A stretch of DNA of 64,000 nucleotides from Pseudomonas chlororaphis (GCF_003731765.1 NZ_MOAL01000002.1:248001-312000), one strand, 5' to 3'. Numbered from the stretch's first letter, positions 33,887 through 43,606 are shown. The notes: generated from the sequence alone by a model not told the origin. Numbers and translations are program-made.

Positions 33887-35038
33887 TTATTTCCCTAACC
33901 CGGCAATGCACGGCGACACAAACAACTCGCCTTTATAGGCCCCTTGCAGAGTGCGCTTGGCCACCACCAGCCACAGCAGCCCCAGGGCCAGGACCAACAC
34001 GCTGCCAAAGACACTGAAAAACATCAGGTGCAGGGTGCTGGCCAGTTTCAGCGTGGCCAGGGCGTAGACACCCAGGGGGAAGGTGAACCCCCACCAACCT
34101 AGGTTGAAGGGAATCCCGCCGCGCAGGTAACGCAAGGTGATCAGCACGGCGATCAACATCCACCACAAGCCGAAGCCCCATAAGGTGATACCGGCCACAA
34201 GGCCCAGCCCGGCGGCAATCTCGCCCACGCCCGGCAAGCCATTGGCGGCAAACACCTGGGGCGCGTCACTGCCCAGCAACAACATGCCCAGCGCCCCGGT
34301 ACCAATCGGCCCCAGGGCCAGCCAACTCGAGGCCGCCATGTTTTCATGGGGCAACTTGTGCAGCGCCATGCGCAACAACAGGATGGTCAGGATGCTGAAA
34401 GCCACCGGCAGGGAAAAAGCCCACAACACGTAACTGGTGACCAACACTACGAACTGTGAATGAACGTCCGACAAATGGGGCGCGAGCAATCCACCACTGG
34501 CTGCCGCCACCTCGGCGGCGACCACCGGCAACAGCCAGACGGCGGTCATCTGATCAATGCTGTGCTCCTGACGGGTGAACATCATGAATGGAATCAACAC
34601 CCCACAGGCCACGGCCATTGCGACATCCAGCCACCAAAGCGCCTCCACCAAGGGCACTACGCCCTGCCCCCAGCGCGGCAACCCGAACAACAGAAAGCCA
34701 TTGATGATGGTCGCCATGCCCATGGGGATGGTGCCAAAGAACATCGAGACCGTGGAGTGGCCAAAAATCCGCCGTGCCTCATCAAAGAACAACAACCAAC
34801 GGGCGCCATACAAAGTGGAAAACAGCAGGAACAGGGCGATCGTCAACCACCACAGCCCCTCAGCCAGCACCCGCAGGCCGGGAGCCTGCAACGGCAATTG
34901 GACCAGCGCCAAGGCCAGGACCCCGGTGCCCATGGTGGCAGCGAACCAGTTAGGGGTGAATTGGCGAATGGCTTCTCGCGGGTGCTGCAGATGGCTCAAC
35001 GGCCGAAGGCCGGCGTTGACACGATTGGGGCAAGTCAT
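33887..35038 (-). CDS. TDT-family transporter (TehA/SLAC1-like)
   Basis: A 383-residue inner-membrane protein with about ten hydrophobic segments, of the TDT (tellurite resistance/dicarboxylate transporter) family that also contains the yeast sulfite exporter Ssu1 and plant SLAC1 anion channels. Typical features are FTPNWFAATMGTGVLALAL, MFFGTIPMGMATIINGFLLFG and NLGWWGFTFPLGVYALATLKL. The last resembles the SLAC1-type pore segment. Substrate (sulfite, C4-dicarboxylate, tellurite-linked) cannot be decided. It lies 109 bases downstream of the cupin gene on the same strand, possibly co-transcribed, but an ATCTG/CAGAT hairpin lies between them. Confidence 0.88.
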   Translation of the reverse strand: MTCPNRVNAGLRPLSHLQHPREAIRQFTPNWFAATMGTGVLALALVQLPLQAPGLRVLAEGLWWLTIALFLLFSTLYGARWLLFFDEARRIFGHSTVSMFFGTIPMGMATIINGFLLFGLPRWGQGVVPLVEALWWLDVAMAVACGVLIPFMMFTRQEHSIDQMTAVWLLPVVAAEVAAASGGLLAPHLSDVHSQFVVLVTSYVLWAFSLPVAFSILTILLLRMALHKLPHENMAASSWLALGPIGTGALGMLLLGSDAPQVFAANGLPGVGEIAAGLGLVAGITLWGFGLWWMLIAVLITLRYLRGGIPFNLGWWGFTFPLGVYALATLKLASTLHLMFFSVFGSVLVLALGLLWLVVAKRTLQGAYKGELFVSPCIAGLGK

Positions 35039-35122
35039 GGTGCGTCTCCTGTCCTCGGAAGAGGTGGAGCCATCCTAGAACCTAATCGAATATCTATATA
35101 ACGGGTAATTTCTCTAACTGTT

Positions 35123-35137
35123 ATCTGTTTTACAGAT
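35123..35137. other. Short AT-rich hairpin between cupin and TDT genes
   Basis: ATCTG and CAGAT pair around TTTTA, with ATATCT/AGATAT just outside. It may be a regulator site for the TDT gene or a weak processing hairpin. Confidence 0.3.
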
Positions 35138-35147
35138 ATATCCCATC

Positions 35148-35459
35148 CTAGACGCTGCCTTCGGTCTCAATCACCAGGACCCGCGCTACGCCCTGGGGAT
35201 AGGCCACATGCTCGGTGCCCGGCCCGGCGTAGAAAATATCCCCCACTTCCAGCCACTGCGCCTGCTCCCGGCCCTCTTGGCGATAGCGCATCTGCACTCG
35301 GCCATCGAGCACCACGAACACTTCCTGGCCATCGTTGATGTGCCATTGGTAGGGCTCGTCGGTCCAGTGCAGGCGCGTGCTGATGCCGTTCATGCTGGCT
35401 ATATCCAGGGCCGCCCAGGCCCGCTCCCCCGTGAACTCCCGACTGCGAATCACCTTCAT
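35148..35459 (-). CDS. Small single-domain cupin protein
   Basis: A 103-residue cupin. The two cupin motifs are recognisable: YQWHINDGQEVFVVLDG (His, Glu) and VGDIFYAGPGTEHVAYP (late His), giving a plausible mono-metal site. There is no catalytic annotation. It lies divergently from a GlxA-type AraC regulator 200 bases away, so that regulator may control it, and it precedes the TDT gene on the same strand. Confidence 0.85.
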   Translation of the reverse strand: MKVIRSREFTGERAWAALDIASMNGISTRLHWTDEPYQWHINDGQEVFVVLDGRVQMRYRQEGREQAQWLEVGDIFYAGPGTEHVAYPQGVARVLVIETEGSV

Positions 35460-35659
35460 GCCCCACCTCCGGCCAACCGGTGTGAGCGTGCGATCCAGGG
35501 GGGTGACAAAGGAAGACAGACAGCGGCCTGCATGGTGAATACCCGATAGAAGTCAACGAGTGCTCATCGTGATCGTGACCAAGGATTTTAATAAGTGGCC
35601 CGATAGACATTCTTCGATAGAATCAGGCCAATTCATTGACCCGGCCCCTGTCCCTGCCC

Positions 35660-36634
35660 ATGACCACCGCCCCCGCCGATTCTCTTATCCGCGTCGCCGT
35701 GATTGCCTTCAACGGCATCAGCCCGTTTCACCTTTCAGTGCCTACCCTGGTCTTCGACGAACAGCATCAAGGCGCCGACATGCCGCGCTTCCAGCTCCGA
35801 GTGTGCAGCTTTGAATCCGGACCACTGCACACCAGCGCCGGCTTCGACATCCAGGTTCACCATGGCCTGGAGCAACTGCAGGACGCCGACGTGGTGATCA
35901 TGCCCTCCTGGCGTGACACCCTGGAGCGACCGCCCCAGCCATTGCTCGACGCCCTTTGCGCCGCCCACCGTCGCGGTGCACGCCTGGTAGGGTTGTGCCT
36001 GGGGGCGTTTGTGTTGGCGGAAACCGGGCTGCTCGATGGTTGCCAGGCCACCACCCATTGGAACTGGGCCCAGGCCTTTGCCGCGAAATACCCCAAGGTG
36101 CTGCTGGACGCCGAGGTGCTGTATGCCGAATCCGGCACTCTGCTGACCTCCGCCGGCACTGCGGCCGGGCTGGATTGCTGCCTGTACCTGATGCAGCAAC
36201 TATGCGGCGCGCACAGCACCCACAAAGTCGCGCGTCGCCTGGTGATCACGCCCCATCGCAGCGGCGGGCAAGCACAATTTATCGAACGCCCGATCCCCGC
36301 GAGTGGCGAGCAGGACCGCATGGGGCAATTACTGCAATGGCTGGGGCAGCATTTCACCCAGCCTCACTCGCTGGACGCCCTGGCCCAGCGGGTGGCCATG
36401 AGCCGACGTTCATTCACCCGACACTTTCGCCAGCTCACCGGCACCACCGTGGGCCAATGGTTGCTTGGCCAGCGCCTGAGCCATGCCCAGCGCTTGCTGG
36501 AAAGCAGCCGGCAAAGCATCGACGCGATTGCGCTGGCCTCGGGTTTTGGCAGCGCCCTGTCGCTGCGCCAGCATTTCAACGCTGCCTTGCGGCTTTCCCC
36601 TTCAGCCTACCGGGCACAGTTTCAGGGCCGCTGA
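35660..36634 (+). CDS. GlxA-family AraC-type regulator with DJ-1/PfpI-like domain
   Basis: A 324-residue transcription factor. The N-terminal glutamine-amidotransferase-like DJ-1/PfpI domain (residues about 10-190) keeps the elbow Cys in GLCLGAFVLAETGLLDG. The C-terminal AraC HTH pair (about 230-320) reads MSRRSFTRHFRQLTGTTVGQ, with IDAIALASGFGSALSLRQHF. GlxA-type regulators sense small amines or amino-acid derivatives (for example GbdR, ArgR, CdhR). The ATG at 35660 is chosen; an upstream TTG would add eight residues. Neighbours suggest it governs the divergent cupin-TDT genes. Confidence 0.88.
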   Translation: MTTAPADSLIRVAVIAFNGISPFHLSVPTLVFDEQHQGADMPRFQLRVCSFESGPLHTSAGFDIQVHHGLEQLQDADVVIMPSWRDTLERPPQPLLDALCAAHRRGARLVGLCLGAFVLAETGLLDGCQATTHWNWAQAFAAKYPKVLLDAEVLYAESGTLLTSAGTAAGLDCCLYLMQQLCGAHSTHKVARRLVITPHRSGGQAQFIERPIPASGEQDRMGQLLQWLGQHFTQPHSLDALAQRVAMSRRSFTRHFRQLTGTTVGQWLLGQRLSHAQRLLESSRQSIDAIALASGFGSALSLRQHFNAALRLSPSAYRAQFQGR

Positions 36635-36644
36635 GCCTTATTGC

Positions 36645-37850
36645 TCAACCACCAGCCGCCTCGCAAACCTTGGCCGGGCGTTGGCGCAACAGCCCCAGCA
36701 AGGCCCCCAGGGACAACACCAGCAACACGGCGCCATAACCATAGGTGGTAGCAATCAGGCCAAAGCTGCGGGTCAGGCTGCCCGCCAGCAGCGCCGGCAA
36801 GCAGAACGCCAGGTAACTCAAGACATAAAAGGCCGACATCAGGCCGGCGCGCTCATGGGGCAAGGCCAGGGGCACCACACTGCGCAAGGCGCCAAGAAAC
36901 CCCGCGCCAAAACCACTGCCCAGCACCAGGGTGCCAAAGAAAAACACCGGCAGACTGGCGCTTTGCACGGCCCCCAGGATCAGCAGCACACCGAAGGCCA
37001 ACAGGCCGGCACCGAGGCGCAACACCTGATCAGCCGGGCGATGGCGCAAGGAAAAAATCATCAATGCCCCGCTCAGGGTCAGCACTGCCACCAACGCCCC
37101 GCCGATCAGGTTAGAAGTGGAGCCGGTGGCCGCCCGCACCAGGGACGGCGCAAGGGACAGGTAAAAACCACCCACGGCCCAGACCGCCACATCCACCGGC
37201 AAGGCCAGCCACAAAGCACGTCGCGCGTGCCGCGGCACATGCAGCGTGGGCCGCAAAGAGGCCCACGCACCGGGTTGCGGGCTGACACTTTCCGGCAGGC
37301 GCCAGACGTACAGCGCCTGGGCCACAAACAGCCCGAGCAGCAGCCAATAGCTCAGTTGCAACGGCAGCGGCGCAAACTGCACCAGCACGCTGGCGCCTAA
37401 AGCACCTACGGCCATGCCCAGCAACGGCGCGACACTGTTGATCAGCGGCCCTTGCCGGCGATCGCTGTCGAGCAAGGCGGCCCCCAGGACACTGGTGGCC
37501 ATGCCCGTAGCAAACCCTTGCATGATTCGCGCAGCCAGCAACCAGGCCACGCTGGCCTGATGGATAAACAGCAGCATGGCCAGGATGTTCAGAAGCAAGG
37601 CGACAAAAATCACCGGCCGCCGCCCCAGGTAATCCGACAGCGAGCCTACCGTCAGCAAGGCGGCCAGCAGGCTGATGGCGTAGACGCCGAAGATCAGGGT
37701 CAAGGTCGCAGAAGAGAACTGCAGGTGCTCTTGATACAGGTGATACAGCGGTGTCGGCGCGCTGGACGCCGCGAGAAAACTGAGCAAGGTGATGGCCAGA
37801 AACACCAGGCTGCGGCGCCCGGACTGGGGAATATCGGTGGGACTGGGCAT
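36645..37850 (-). CDS. MFS transporter
   Basis: A 401-residue 12-helix major facilitator. The A-motif-like loop between helices 2 and 3 is GSLSDYLGRRPVIF, and the N terminus contains LSFLAASSAPTPLYHLYQE, which is common in a branch of drug- or metabolite-type exporters. GGAG lies seven bases before the ATG; a GTG two codons earlier is less likely. The gene diverges from a TetR regulator 92 bases away and converges with the AraC gene. It is probably an efflux pump repressed by that TetR protein; substrate unknown. Confidence 0.88.
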   Translation of the reverse strand: MPSPTDIPQSGRRSLVFLAITLLSFLAASSAPTPLYHLYQEHLQFSSATLTLIFGVYAISLLAALLTVGSLSDYLGRRPVIFVALLLNILAMLLFIHQASVAWLLAARIMQGFATGMATSVLGAALLDSDRRQGPLINSVAPLLGMAVGALGASVLVQFAPLPLQLSYWLLLGLFVAQALYVWRLPESVSPQPGAWASLRPTLHVPRHARRALWLALPVDVAVWAVGGFYLSLAPSLVRAATGSTSNLIGGALVAVLTLSGALMIFSLRHRPADQVLRLGAGLLAFGVLLILGAVQSASLPVFFFGTLVLGSGFGAGFLGALRSVVPLALPHERAGLMSAFYVLSYLAFCLPALLAGSLTRSFGLIATTYGYGAVLLVLSLGALLGLLRQRPAKVCEAAGG

Positions 37851-37873
37851 GGGCACGCTCCGCTAAAGCTAAT

Positions 37874-37920
37874 ATTTTGCTTTTGCGGAGTCTGCTACTG
37901 CCCAGCGCTTAAAGCAAATT
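37874..37920. promoter_or_regulatory. Inverted repeat in the MFS-tetR intergenic region (possible TetR operator)
   Basis: ATTTTGCTTT (37874-37883) and AAAGCAAATT (37911-37920) are inverted copies 27 bases apart within the 92-base divergent promoter region. Two half-palindromes at this place are a reasonable target for the adjacent TetR protein. Confidence 0.45.
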
Positions 37921-37942
37921 CTTTGTGTTAAGGTTCGGCCCC

Positions 37943-38488
37943 ATGGCGATTAAAGAAGGTTTACGCCCTGGCGGCCGCAGCGCCCGGGTCCAGGAATCCA
38001 TCCACGCGGCAGTCCTTGAACTCCTCGATGAACAGGAGCGCTCGACCCTGACCGTTCCCCAGATCGCCACCCGTGCCGGCGTGACCCCCTCGACCATTTA
38101 TCGACGCTGGGGCGACCTCTCCGCGCTGCTGGCCGATGTGGCCCTGGCGCGCATGCGCCCAGACAGCGAGCCGGCCGATACCGGCAGCCTGCGGGGCGAC
38201 CTGCAAGCCTGGGCCGAGCAATACCTGGATGAAATGAGCTCCGAACCCGGGCGCAATATGATGCGCGACGTGCAATGCAGCGCTACGCCCGGCTACTGCG
38301 TAAGTATTCTTAGCGCGCAACTGAACATCATCCTCGAACGCTATCAAGGCTCGGCACCGGGCCTGCCCTCAGTCGACCGCCTGCTGAACCTGCTGGTGGC
38401 CCCCACGGTGTTTCGCATCCTGTTCGCCAGCACCCCGCTGGAACTGCAGGAACTGCACGCCCTGATCGAACTGGCGCTGGCCGAATAA
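37943..38488 (+). CDS. TetR/AcrR-family repressor
   Basis: A 181-residue regulator with an N-terminal TetR HTH (VPQIATRAGVTPSTIYRRWG, residues about 35-55) and a variable ligand-binding C-terminal domain (TetR_C-like, ARMRPDSEPADTGSLRGDLQ). It is divergent from the MFS gene and probably represses it and itself. The ATG at 37943 follows GGTTCGGCCCC; a GTG 18 bases earlier is possible. Confidence 0.88.
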   Translation: MAIKEGLRPGGRSARVQESIHAAVLELLDEQERSTLTVPQIATRAGVTPSTIYRRWGDLSALLADVALARMRPDSEPADTGSLRGDLQAWAEQYLDEMSSEPGRNMMRDVQCSATPGYCVSILSAQLNIILERYQGSAPGLPSVDRLLNLLVAPTVFRILFASTPLELQELHALIELALAE

Positions 38489-38636
38489 ATACCCGGTAAA
38501 CCAAGCTCTGCAGGGCGTTTTTGAGCCTGCGACACCTGGCCACGCAATACCTTGGTCGACACTGACGCCGCCCACGCATCGTGCCAGACTGTCGCACCGG
38601 GCTGCCGCGCCCGGACGTCTTCTGTTCGGAGCTACC

Positions 38637-41600
38637 ATGTCGTTGTCCAGCGGGCTGATCGCCGCCGTTGCCCTGGCCTATATGGCCATCATGTTCGCCA
38701 TCGCCTTCTACGGTGACCGTCGCAGTGCGCCCTTGCCGCCTCGGGTACGCGCTTGGGTCTACAGCCTGTCCCTGGCCGTCTATTGCACCAGCTGGACCTT
38801 CTTTGGCGCAGTCGGCCAGGCCGCCGAACAGCTCTGGGCCTTCCTCCCCATCTACCTGGGCCCGATCCTGCTGCTGGTGTTCGCGCCGTGGGTCCTGCAG
38901 AAGATGGTGATGATCAGCAAACAGGAGAACATCACCTCCATCGCCGACTTCATTGCCGCCCGCTATGGCAAATCCCAATCCCTGGCAGTGGTGGTGGCGC
39001 TGATCTGCCTGGTGGGGGTGCTGCCGTACATTGCCCTGCAACTCAAGGGCATCGTGCTCGGGGTCAACCTGCTGATCGGGGCAGGCGCCGACGCCATGGG
39101 CACCCGCGCCCAGGACACGGCACTGATCGTCTCGCTGATCCTGGCGCTGTTCACCATTGTCTTCGGCACCCGCAACCTCGACGCCACCGAGCACCACCGC
39201 GGCATGGTGCTGGCCATCGCCTTTGAATCCCTGGTCAAGCTGTTCGCCTTTCTCGCCGTCGGCGCCTTTGTCACCTACGGCCTGTACGACGGCTTCGACG
39301 ACCTGTTCAGCCAGGCCATGCTCGCCCCGCGCCTGGAGCAATACTGGAAGGAAACCATCAACTGGCCCTCCATGGTGGTGCAAACCGGGGTGGCGATGAT
39401 GGCGATCATCTGCCTGCCCCGGCAGTTTCACGTCACCGTGGTCGAAAACATCGAACCCCAGGACCTGCGCTTGGCCAAGTGGGTGTTCCCCGCTTACCTG
39501 GCCCTGGCCGCGCTGTTTGTGGTGCCGATTGCCCTGGCCGGGCAAATGCTCCTGCCCAGCAGTGTGCTGCCGGACTCGTTCGTCATCAGCCTGCCCCTGG
39601 CCCAGGCGCATCCGGCCCTGGCCCTGCTGGCATTTATCGGCGGCGCCTCGGCCGCTACCGGCATGGTGATCGTGGCCAGCGTGGCGCTGTCGACCATGGT
39701 TTCCAATGACATGCTGCTGCCTTGGCTGCTGCGGCGCAAAAACGCCGAGCGCCCGTTCGAAGTGTTCCGCCACTGGATGCTCTCGGTGCGTCGGGTCAGC
39801 ATCGTGGTGATTCTGTTGCTGGCCTACGTCAGCTATCGCCTGCTGGGTTCCACCGCCAGCCTGGCCACCATCGGCCAGATCGCCTTTGCCGCCGTGACCC
39901 AACTGGCACCGGCCATGCTCGGTGCGCTGTACTGGAAGCAGGCCAACCGCCGCGGCGTCTTCGCCGGCCTGGCGACCGGTACTTTTCTCTGGTTCTACAC
40001 CCTGGTCCTGCCGATTGCCGCCCACAGCCTGGGTTGGTCCCTGGACAGCTTCCCGGGCCTGGCCTGGCTCCACGGCAACCCCCTGAACCTGCCCATTACC
40101 CCACTGACCCAGGGCGTGGTGTTGTCCCTGGCGGGTAACTTCACCCTGTTCGCCTGGGTCTCGGTGCTCTCGCGAACCCGAGTCTCTGAGCACTGGCAGG
40201 CCGGTCGATTCATCGGCCAGGAAATCAGCGGCCGCCCCAACTCCCGCTCGATGCTGGCGGTGCAGATCGACGATCTGCTGCAGCTCGCTGCGCGCTTCGT
40301 CGGCGAAGAACGGGCGCGCCAGAGTTTCATCCGCTTCGCCTACCGCCAAGGCAAGGGCTTCAACCCGAACCAGAACGCCGACGGCGAGTGGATCGCCCAC
40401 ACCGAACGGCTGCTGGCCGGCGTGCTCGGCGCCTCCTCGACCCGCGCCGTGGTCAAGGCCGCCATCGAAGGCCGGGAGATGCAGCTCGAAGACGTGGTGC
40501 GCATCGCCGACGAAGCCTCGGAGGTCCTGCAATTCAATCGTGCCCTGCTGCAAGGGGCGATCGAAAACATTACCCAAGGTATCAGCGTGGTCGATCAGTC
40601 GCTGAAACTGGTGGCCTGGAACCGCCGCTACCTGGAGCTCTTCAACTACCCCGAAGGCCTGATCAGCGTCGGTCGGCCCATCGCCGACATCATTCGCTAC
40701 AACGCCGAGCGCGGTCTCTGCGGCCCAGGGGAAGCCGAGGTCCACGTGGCCCGGCGCCTGCACTGGATGCGCCAAGGGCGGGCCCACACCTCCGAGCGTC
40801 TGTTTCCCAATGGCCGCGTGATCGAACTGATCGGCAATCCCATGCCCGGCGGCGGTTTTGTCATGAGTTTCACCGACATCACCCCGTTCCGAGAGGCCGA
40901 ACAAGCCCTTACCGAAGCCAATGAAGGCCTGGAACAACGGGTGGCCGAACGCACCCATGAACTGTCCCAACTCAATGCCGCCCTGACCGACGCCAAGGGC
41001 ACTGCCGAGGCGGCGAACCAGTCCAAGACCCGCTTCCTCGCGGCGGTCAGCCATGACCTGATGCAACCCTTGAACGCCGCCCGGCTGTTTTCCGCCGCCC
41101 TCTCCCATCAGGATGACGGCCTGTCGGCGGAAGCCCAGCAACTGGTGCACCACCTGGACAGTTCCCTGCGCTCAGCCGAGGACTTGATCAGCGACCTGCT
41201 GGACATCTCGCGCCTGGAGAACGGCAAGATCACCCCGGAGCGCAAACCCTTTGTACTCAACGACCTGTTCGACACCCTAGGTGCCGAGTTCAAGGCCCAG
41301 GCCCAGGAGCAAGGCCTGAAATTCCGCCTGCGAGGCAGCCGCCTACGGATCGACAGCGACATCAAGCTGCTGCGGCGGATCCTGCAAAACTTCCTCACCA
41401 ACGCCTTCCGCTACGCCAAGGGCCCCGTGCTGCTGGGGGTGCGTCGTCGTGGCGAAGAGTTGTGCCTGGAAGTCTGGGACCGTGGACCGGGGATACCCCT
41501 GGATAAACAGCAGGTGATCTTTGAAGAGTTCAAGCGCCTCGACAGCCACCAGACCCGTGCCGAAAAAGGCCTGGGGCTCGGCCTGGCGATCGCTGACGGC

Positions 41601-42107
41601 CTGTGCCGTGTACTCGGCCACGGGCTGCAAGTGCGCTCATGGCCTGGCCAGGGCAGTGTGTTCAGTGTCTGCGTGCCTCTGGCGCTCAATCCCGACGCAG
41701 CACCGGGCAAAGCAGTCCAGCCCAAGGGACAGACGCTCAACGGCGGCCAGGTGCTGTGTGTGGATAACGAAGACAGCATCCTGATCGGCATGAACAGTTT
41801 GCTCACCCGCTGGGGCTGCCAAGTGTGGACCGCGCGCAATCGCGAAGAGTGTGCCGCGATCCTCAGCCAAGGCGTTCGCCCGCAACTGGCCCTGGTGGAT
41901 TACCACTTGGACGACGGCGAGACCGGCACCCAGATCATGGCCTGGCTACGCACCCAACTCGGGGAGCCGGTTCCCGGCGTGGTCATCAGCGCCGATGGGC
42001 ATCCGGAAACCGTGGCTCAAGTGCACGCGGCGGGCCTCGACTACCTGGCCAAACCGGTGAAGCCGGCGGCCTTGCGGGCGCTGTTGAGCCGTCATCTGCC
42101 GCTCTGA
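38637..42107 (+). CDS. Hybrid sensor histidine kinase with SSS-transporter domain
   Basis: A 1156-residue membrane protein. Residues about 1-510 are a sodium:solute symporter-like domain (SWTFFGAVGQAAEQLWAFLP, QENITSIADFIAARYGKSQS) as in CbrA. A PAS_7-type domain (about 640-750) and a coiled coil (EQRVAERTHELSQLNAALTD) lead to HisKA (AAVSHDLMQPLN, phospho-His806), HATPase_c (NFLTNAFRYAKG; GLGLGLAIADGLCRVLG) and a C-terminal receiver (LVDYHLDDGETG, Asp1088). It may sense a transported solute. No response regulator gene is adjacent, so the internal receiver must pass the phosphate to a distant partner. It resembles PA3271 by position. Confidence 0.92.
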   Translation: MSLSSGLIAAVALAYMAIMFAIAFYGDRRSAPLPPRVRAWVYSLSLAVYCTSWTFFGAVGQAAEQLWAFLPIYLGPILLLVFAPWVLQKMVMISKQENITSIADFIAARYGKSQSLAVVVALICLVGVLPYIALQLKGIVLGVNLLIGAGADAMGTRAQDTALIVSLILALFTIVFGTRNLDATEHHRGMVLAIAFESLVKLFAFLAVGAFVTYGLYDGFDDLFSQAMLAPRLEQYWKETINWPSMVVQTGVAMMAIICLPRQFHVTVVENIEPQDLRLAKWVFPAYLALAALFVVPIALAGQMLLPSSVLPDSFVISLPLAQAHPALALLAFIGGASAATGMVIVASVALSTMVSNDMLLPWLLRRKNAERPFEVFRHWMLSVRRVSIVVILLLAYVSYRLLGSTASLATIGQIAFAAVTQLAPAMLGALYWKQANRRGVFAGLATGTFLWFYTLVLPIAAHSLGWSLDSFPGLAWLHGNPLNLPITPLTQGVVLSLAGNFTLFAWVSVLSRTRVSEHWQAGRFIGQEISGRPNSRSMLAVQIDDLLQLAARFVGEERARQSFIRFAYRQGKGFNPNQNADGEWIAHTERLLAGVLGASSTRAVVKAAIEGREMQLEDVVRIADEASEVLQFNRALLQGAIENITQGISVVDQSLKLVAWNRRYLELFNYPEGLISVGRPIADIIRYNAERGLCGPGEAEVHVARRLHWMRQGRAHTSERLFPNGRVIELIGNPMPGGGFVMSFTDITPFREAEQALTEANEGLEQRVAERTHELSQLNAALTDAKGTAEAANQSKTRFLAAVSHDLMQPLNAARLFSAALSHQDDGLSAEAQQLVHHLDSSLRSAEDLISDLLDISRLENGKITPERKPFVLNDLFDTLGAEFKAQAQEQGLKFRLRGSRLRIDSDIKLLRRILQNFLTNAFRYAKGPVLLGVRRRGEELCLEVWDRGPGIPLDKQQVIFEEFKRLDSHQTRAEKGLGLGLAIADGLCRVLGHGLQVRSWPGQGSVFSVCVPLALNPDAAPGKAVQPKGQTLNGGQVLCVDNEDSILIGMNSLLTRWGCQVWTARNREECAAILSQGVRPQLALVDYHLDDGETGTQIMAWLRTQLGEPVPGVVISADGHPETVAQVHAAGLDYLAKPVKPAALRALLSRHLPL

Positions 42108-42124
42108 GGGTTTACGCTGCCGGC

Positions 42125-43606
42125 TTACTCCGGCAGTTCGAGCTCGCGCCCATCGGCATCGGTCATGGCCCGTTCCAGCAGGTCGGCGGGCAAGCTTTTG
42201 CTCGCACGGGCGCCCAGCAACTTGAGCTGTTCACTGCGACTGACGAGATTGCCGCGGCCTTCGGTCAGTTTATTTCGTGCGGAGCTGTAAGCCTTATCCA
42301 GTTGCTGCAGTCGATTGCCGACCTCATCCAGGTCCTGGATAAACAGCACGAACTTGTCGTACAGCCAGCCGGCACGCTCGGCGATCTCCCGCGCGTTCTG
42401 ACTTTGCCGCTCCTGCTTCCACAGGCTGTCGATCACTCGCAAAGTCGCCAACAAGGTCGTTGGGCTGACAATCACGATGTGCCGATCGAACGCTTCCTGA
42501 AACAGATTCGGCTCGGCCTGCAGCGCCGCCGAAAACGCCGCCTCGATGGGCACGAACAGCAGCACGAAATCCAGGCTGTGCAAGCCTTCCAGACGCTTGT
42601 AGTCCTTGCCCGACAAGCCCTTCACGTGATTGCGCAACGACAGCACGTGCTGTTTCAGGGCCGCCTGGGAAACCGCCGGATCATCGGCACTGACGTATTG
42701 CTGATAGGCCGTCAGGCTGACTTTGGAGTCCACCACCACCTGCTTGTCACCGGGCAACATGATCAGCACGTCCGGCTGGAAGCGCTCGCCATCCGGGCCT
42801 TTGAGGCTGACCTGGGTCTGGTACTCACGGCCCTTCTCCAGACCGGCGTGCTCCAGCACCCGCTCCAGGATCAACTCGCCCCAGTTGCCTTGAGTCTTCT
42901 GCCCTTTCAGGGCGCGGGTGAGGTTGGTCGCCTCGTCGCTCAGCCGCAGGTTCAACTGCTGCAGGCGCTCCAGTTCCTTGGCCAGGGAAAAACGCTCCCG
43001 CGCCTCGGACTGGTAGCTTTCCTCGACTCGTTTTTCAAAGGACTGGATGCGTTCCTTGAGCGGGTCCAGCAACTGCCCCAGGCGCTGCTGGCTGGTTTCG
43101 GCGAAACGCTGCTCGCGCTCATCGAAAATCTTGCCAGCCAACTCAGCGAACTGGGCACGCAGCTCGTCCCGTGAGCCTTGTAGGTCAGCCAAACGTTGCT
43201 GGTGGCTGTCCTGCTGCTCGCGCAATTCGGCACTGAGCGCCGCGGCCTGGGCATCGAGGCGCCGCAGCTCAGCCTCTTTGCTGGCACGTTCGAGGTTCCA
43301 GGCATGGGCGGCATCGCGGGCATTGTCGCGGTCGATCTGCAGCAGTTCGACTTCACGGCGGATCGCGGCCAGGTCGGCTTGCTTCAAGGTGTTGGCCTGG
43401 CTCAGGTCACTGACTTCGTCACGGCAGGCATCCAACTGCGCTGCCAGCCCTTCCTGAGCCAGAAGCGCCGTGGCCAGACGCTCTTCCAGCAGCGACAACT
43501 CGGTTTGGCGAGAACTCACTCGGCGTTGCAGTTGCCAGGCCAGCATCAACAAGGGCAGCGCTGCCCCAGCCAGACCGAGCAAGATGCTGGTCAAGTCCAT
43601 AGCCAT
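42125..43606 (-). CDS. rmuC: DNA recombination protein RmuC
   Basis: A 493-residue RmuC, which limits rearrangements at inverted repeats and has a predicted nuclease-like core. An N-terminal membrane anchor (ILLGLAGAALPLLMLAWQLQ) is followed by a long coiled coil (residues about 30-200) and the conserved core (KTQGNWGELILERVLEHAGL, FQPDVLIMLPGDKQVVVDSK, DYKRLEGLHSLDFVLLFVPI). MDLTS two codons later is an equally good start. It converges with the sensor kinase gene, 17 bases apart. Confidence 0.94.
   Translation of the reverse strand: MAMDLTSILLGLAGAALPLLMLAWQLQRRVSSRQTELSLLEERLATALLAQEGLAAQLDACRDEVSDLSQANTLKQADLAAIRREVELLQIDRDNARDAAHAWNLERASKEAELRRLDAQAAALSAELREQQDSHQQRLADLQGSRDELRAQFAELAGKIFDEREQRFAETSQQRLGQLLDPLKERIQSFEKRVEESYQSEARERFSLAKELERLQQLNLRLSDEATNLTRALKGQKTQGNWGELILERVLEHAGLEKGREYQTQVSLKGPDGERFQPDVLIMLPGDKQVVVDSKVSLTAYQQYVSADDPAVSQAALKQHVLSLRNHVKGLSGKDYKRLEGLHSLDFVLLFVPIEAAFSAALQAEPNLFQEAFDRHIVIVSPTTLLATLRVIDSLWKQERQSQNAREIAERAGWLYDKFVLFIQDLDEVGNRLQQLDKAYSSARNKLTEGRGNLVSRSEQLKLLGARASKSLPADLLERAMTDADGRELELPE

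Noticed and set aside
35636..35659. Upstream TTG start for the GlxA-type regulator
   Set aside because: It adds residues before the natural MTTAPADS start and has no better ribosome-binding site.
38328..41153. A very long open frame (about 940 residues) on the minus strand opposite the sensor kinase
   Set aside because: It is a by-product of high GC third positions; its translation is Gln/His/Gly-rich low-complexity sequence with no domain, and the plus-strand gene has all kinase motifs.
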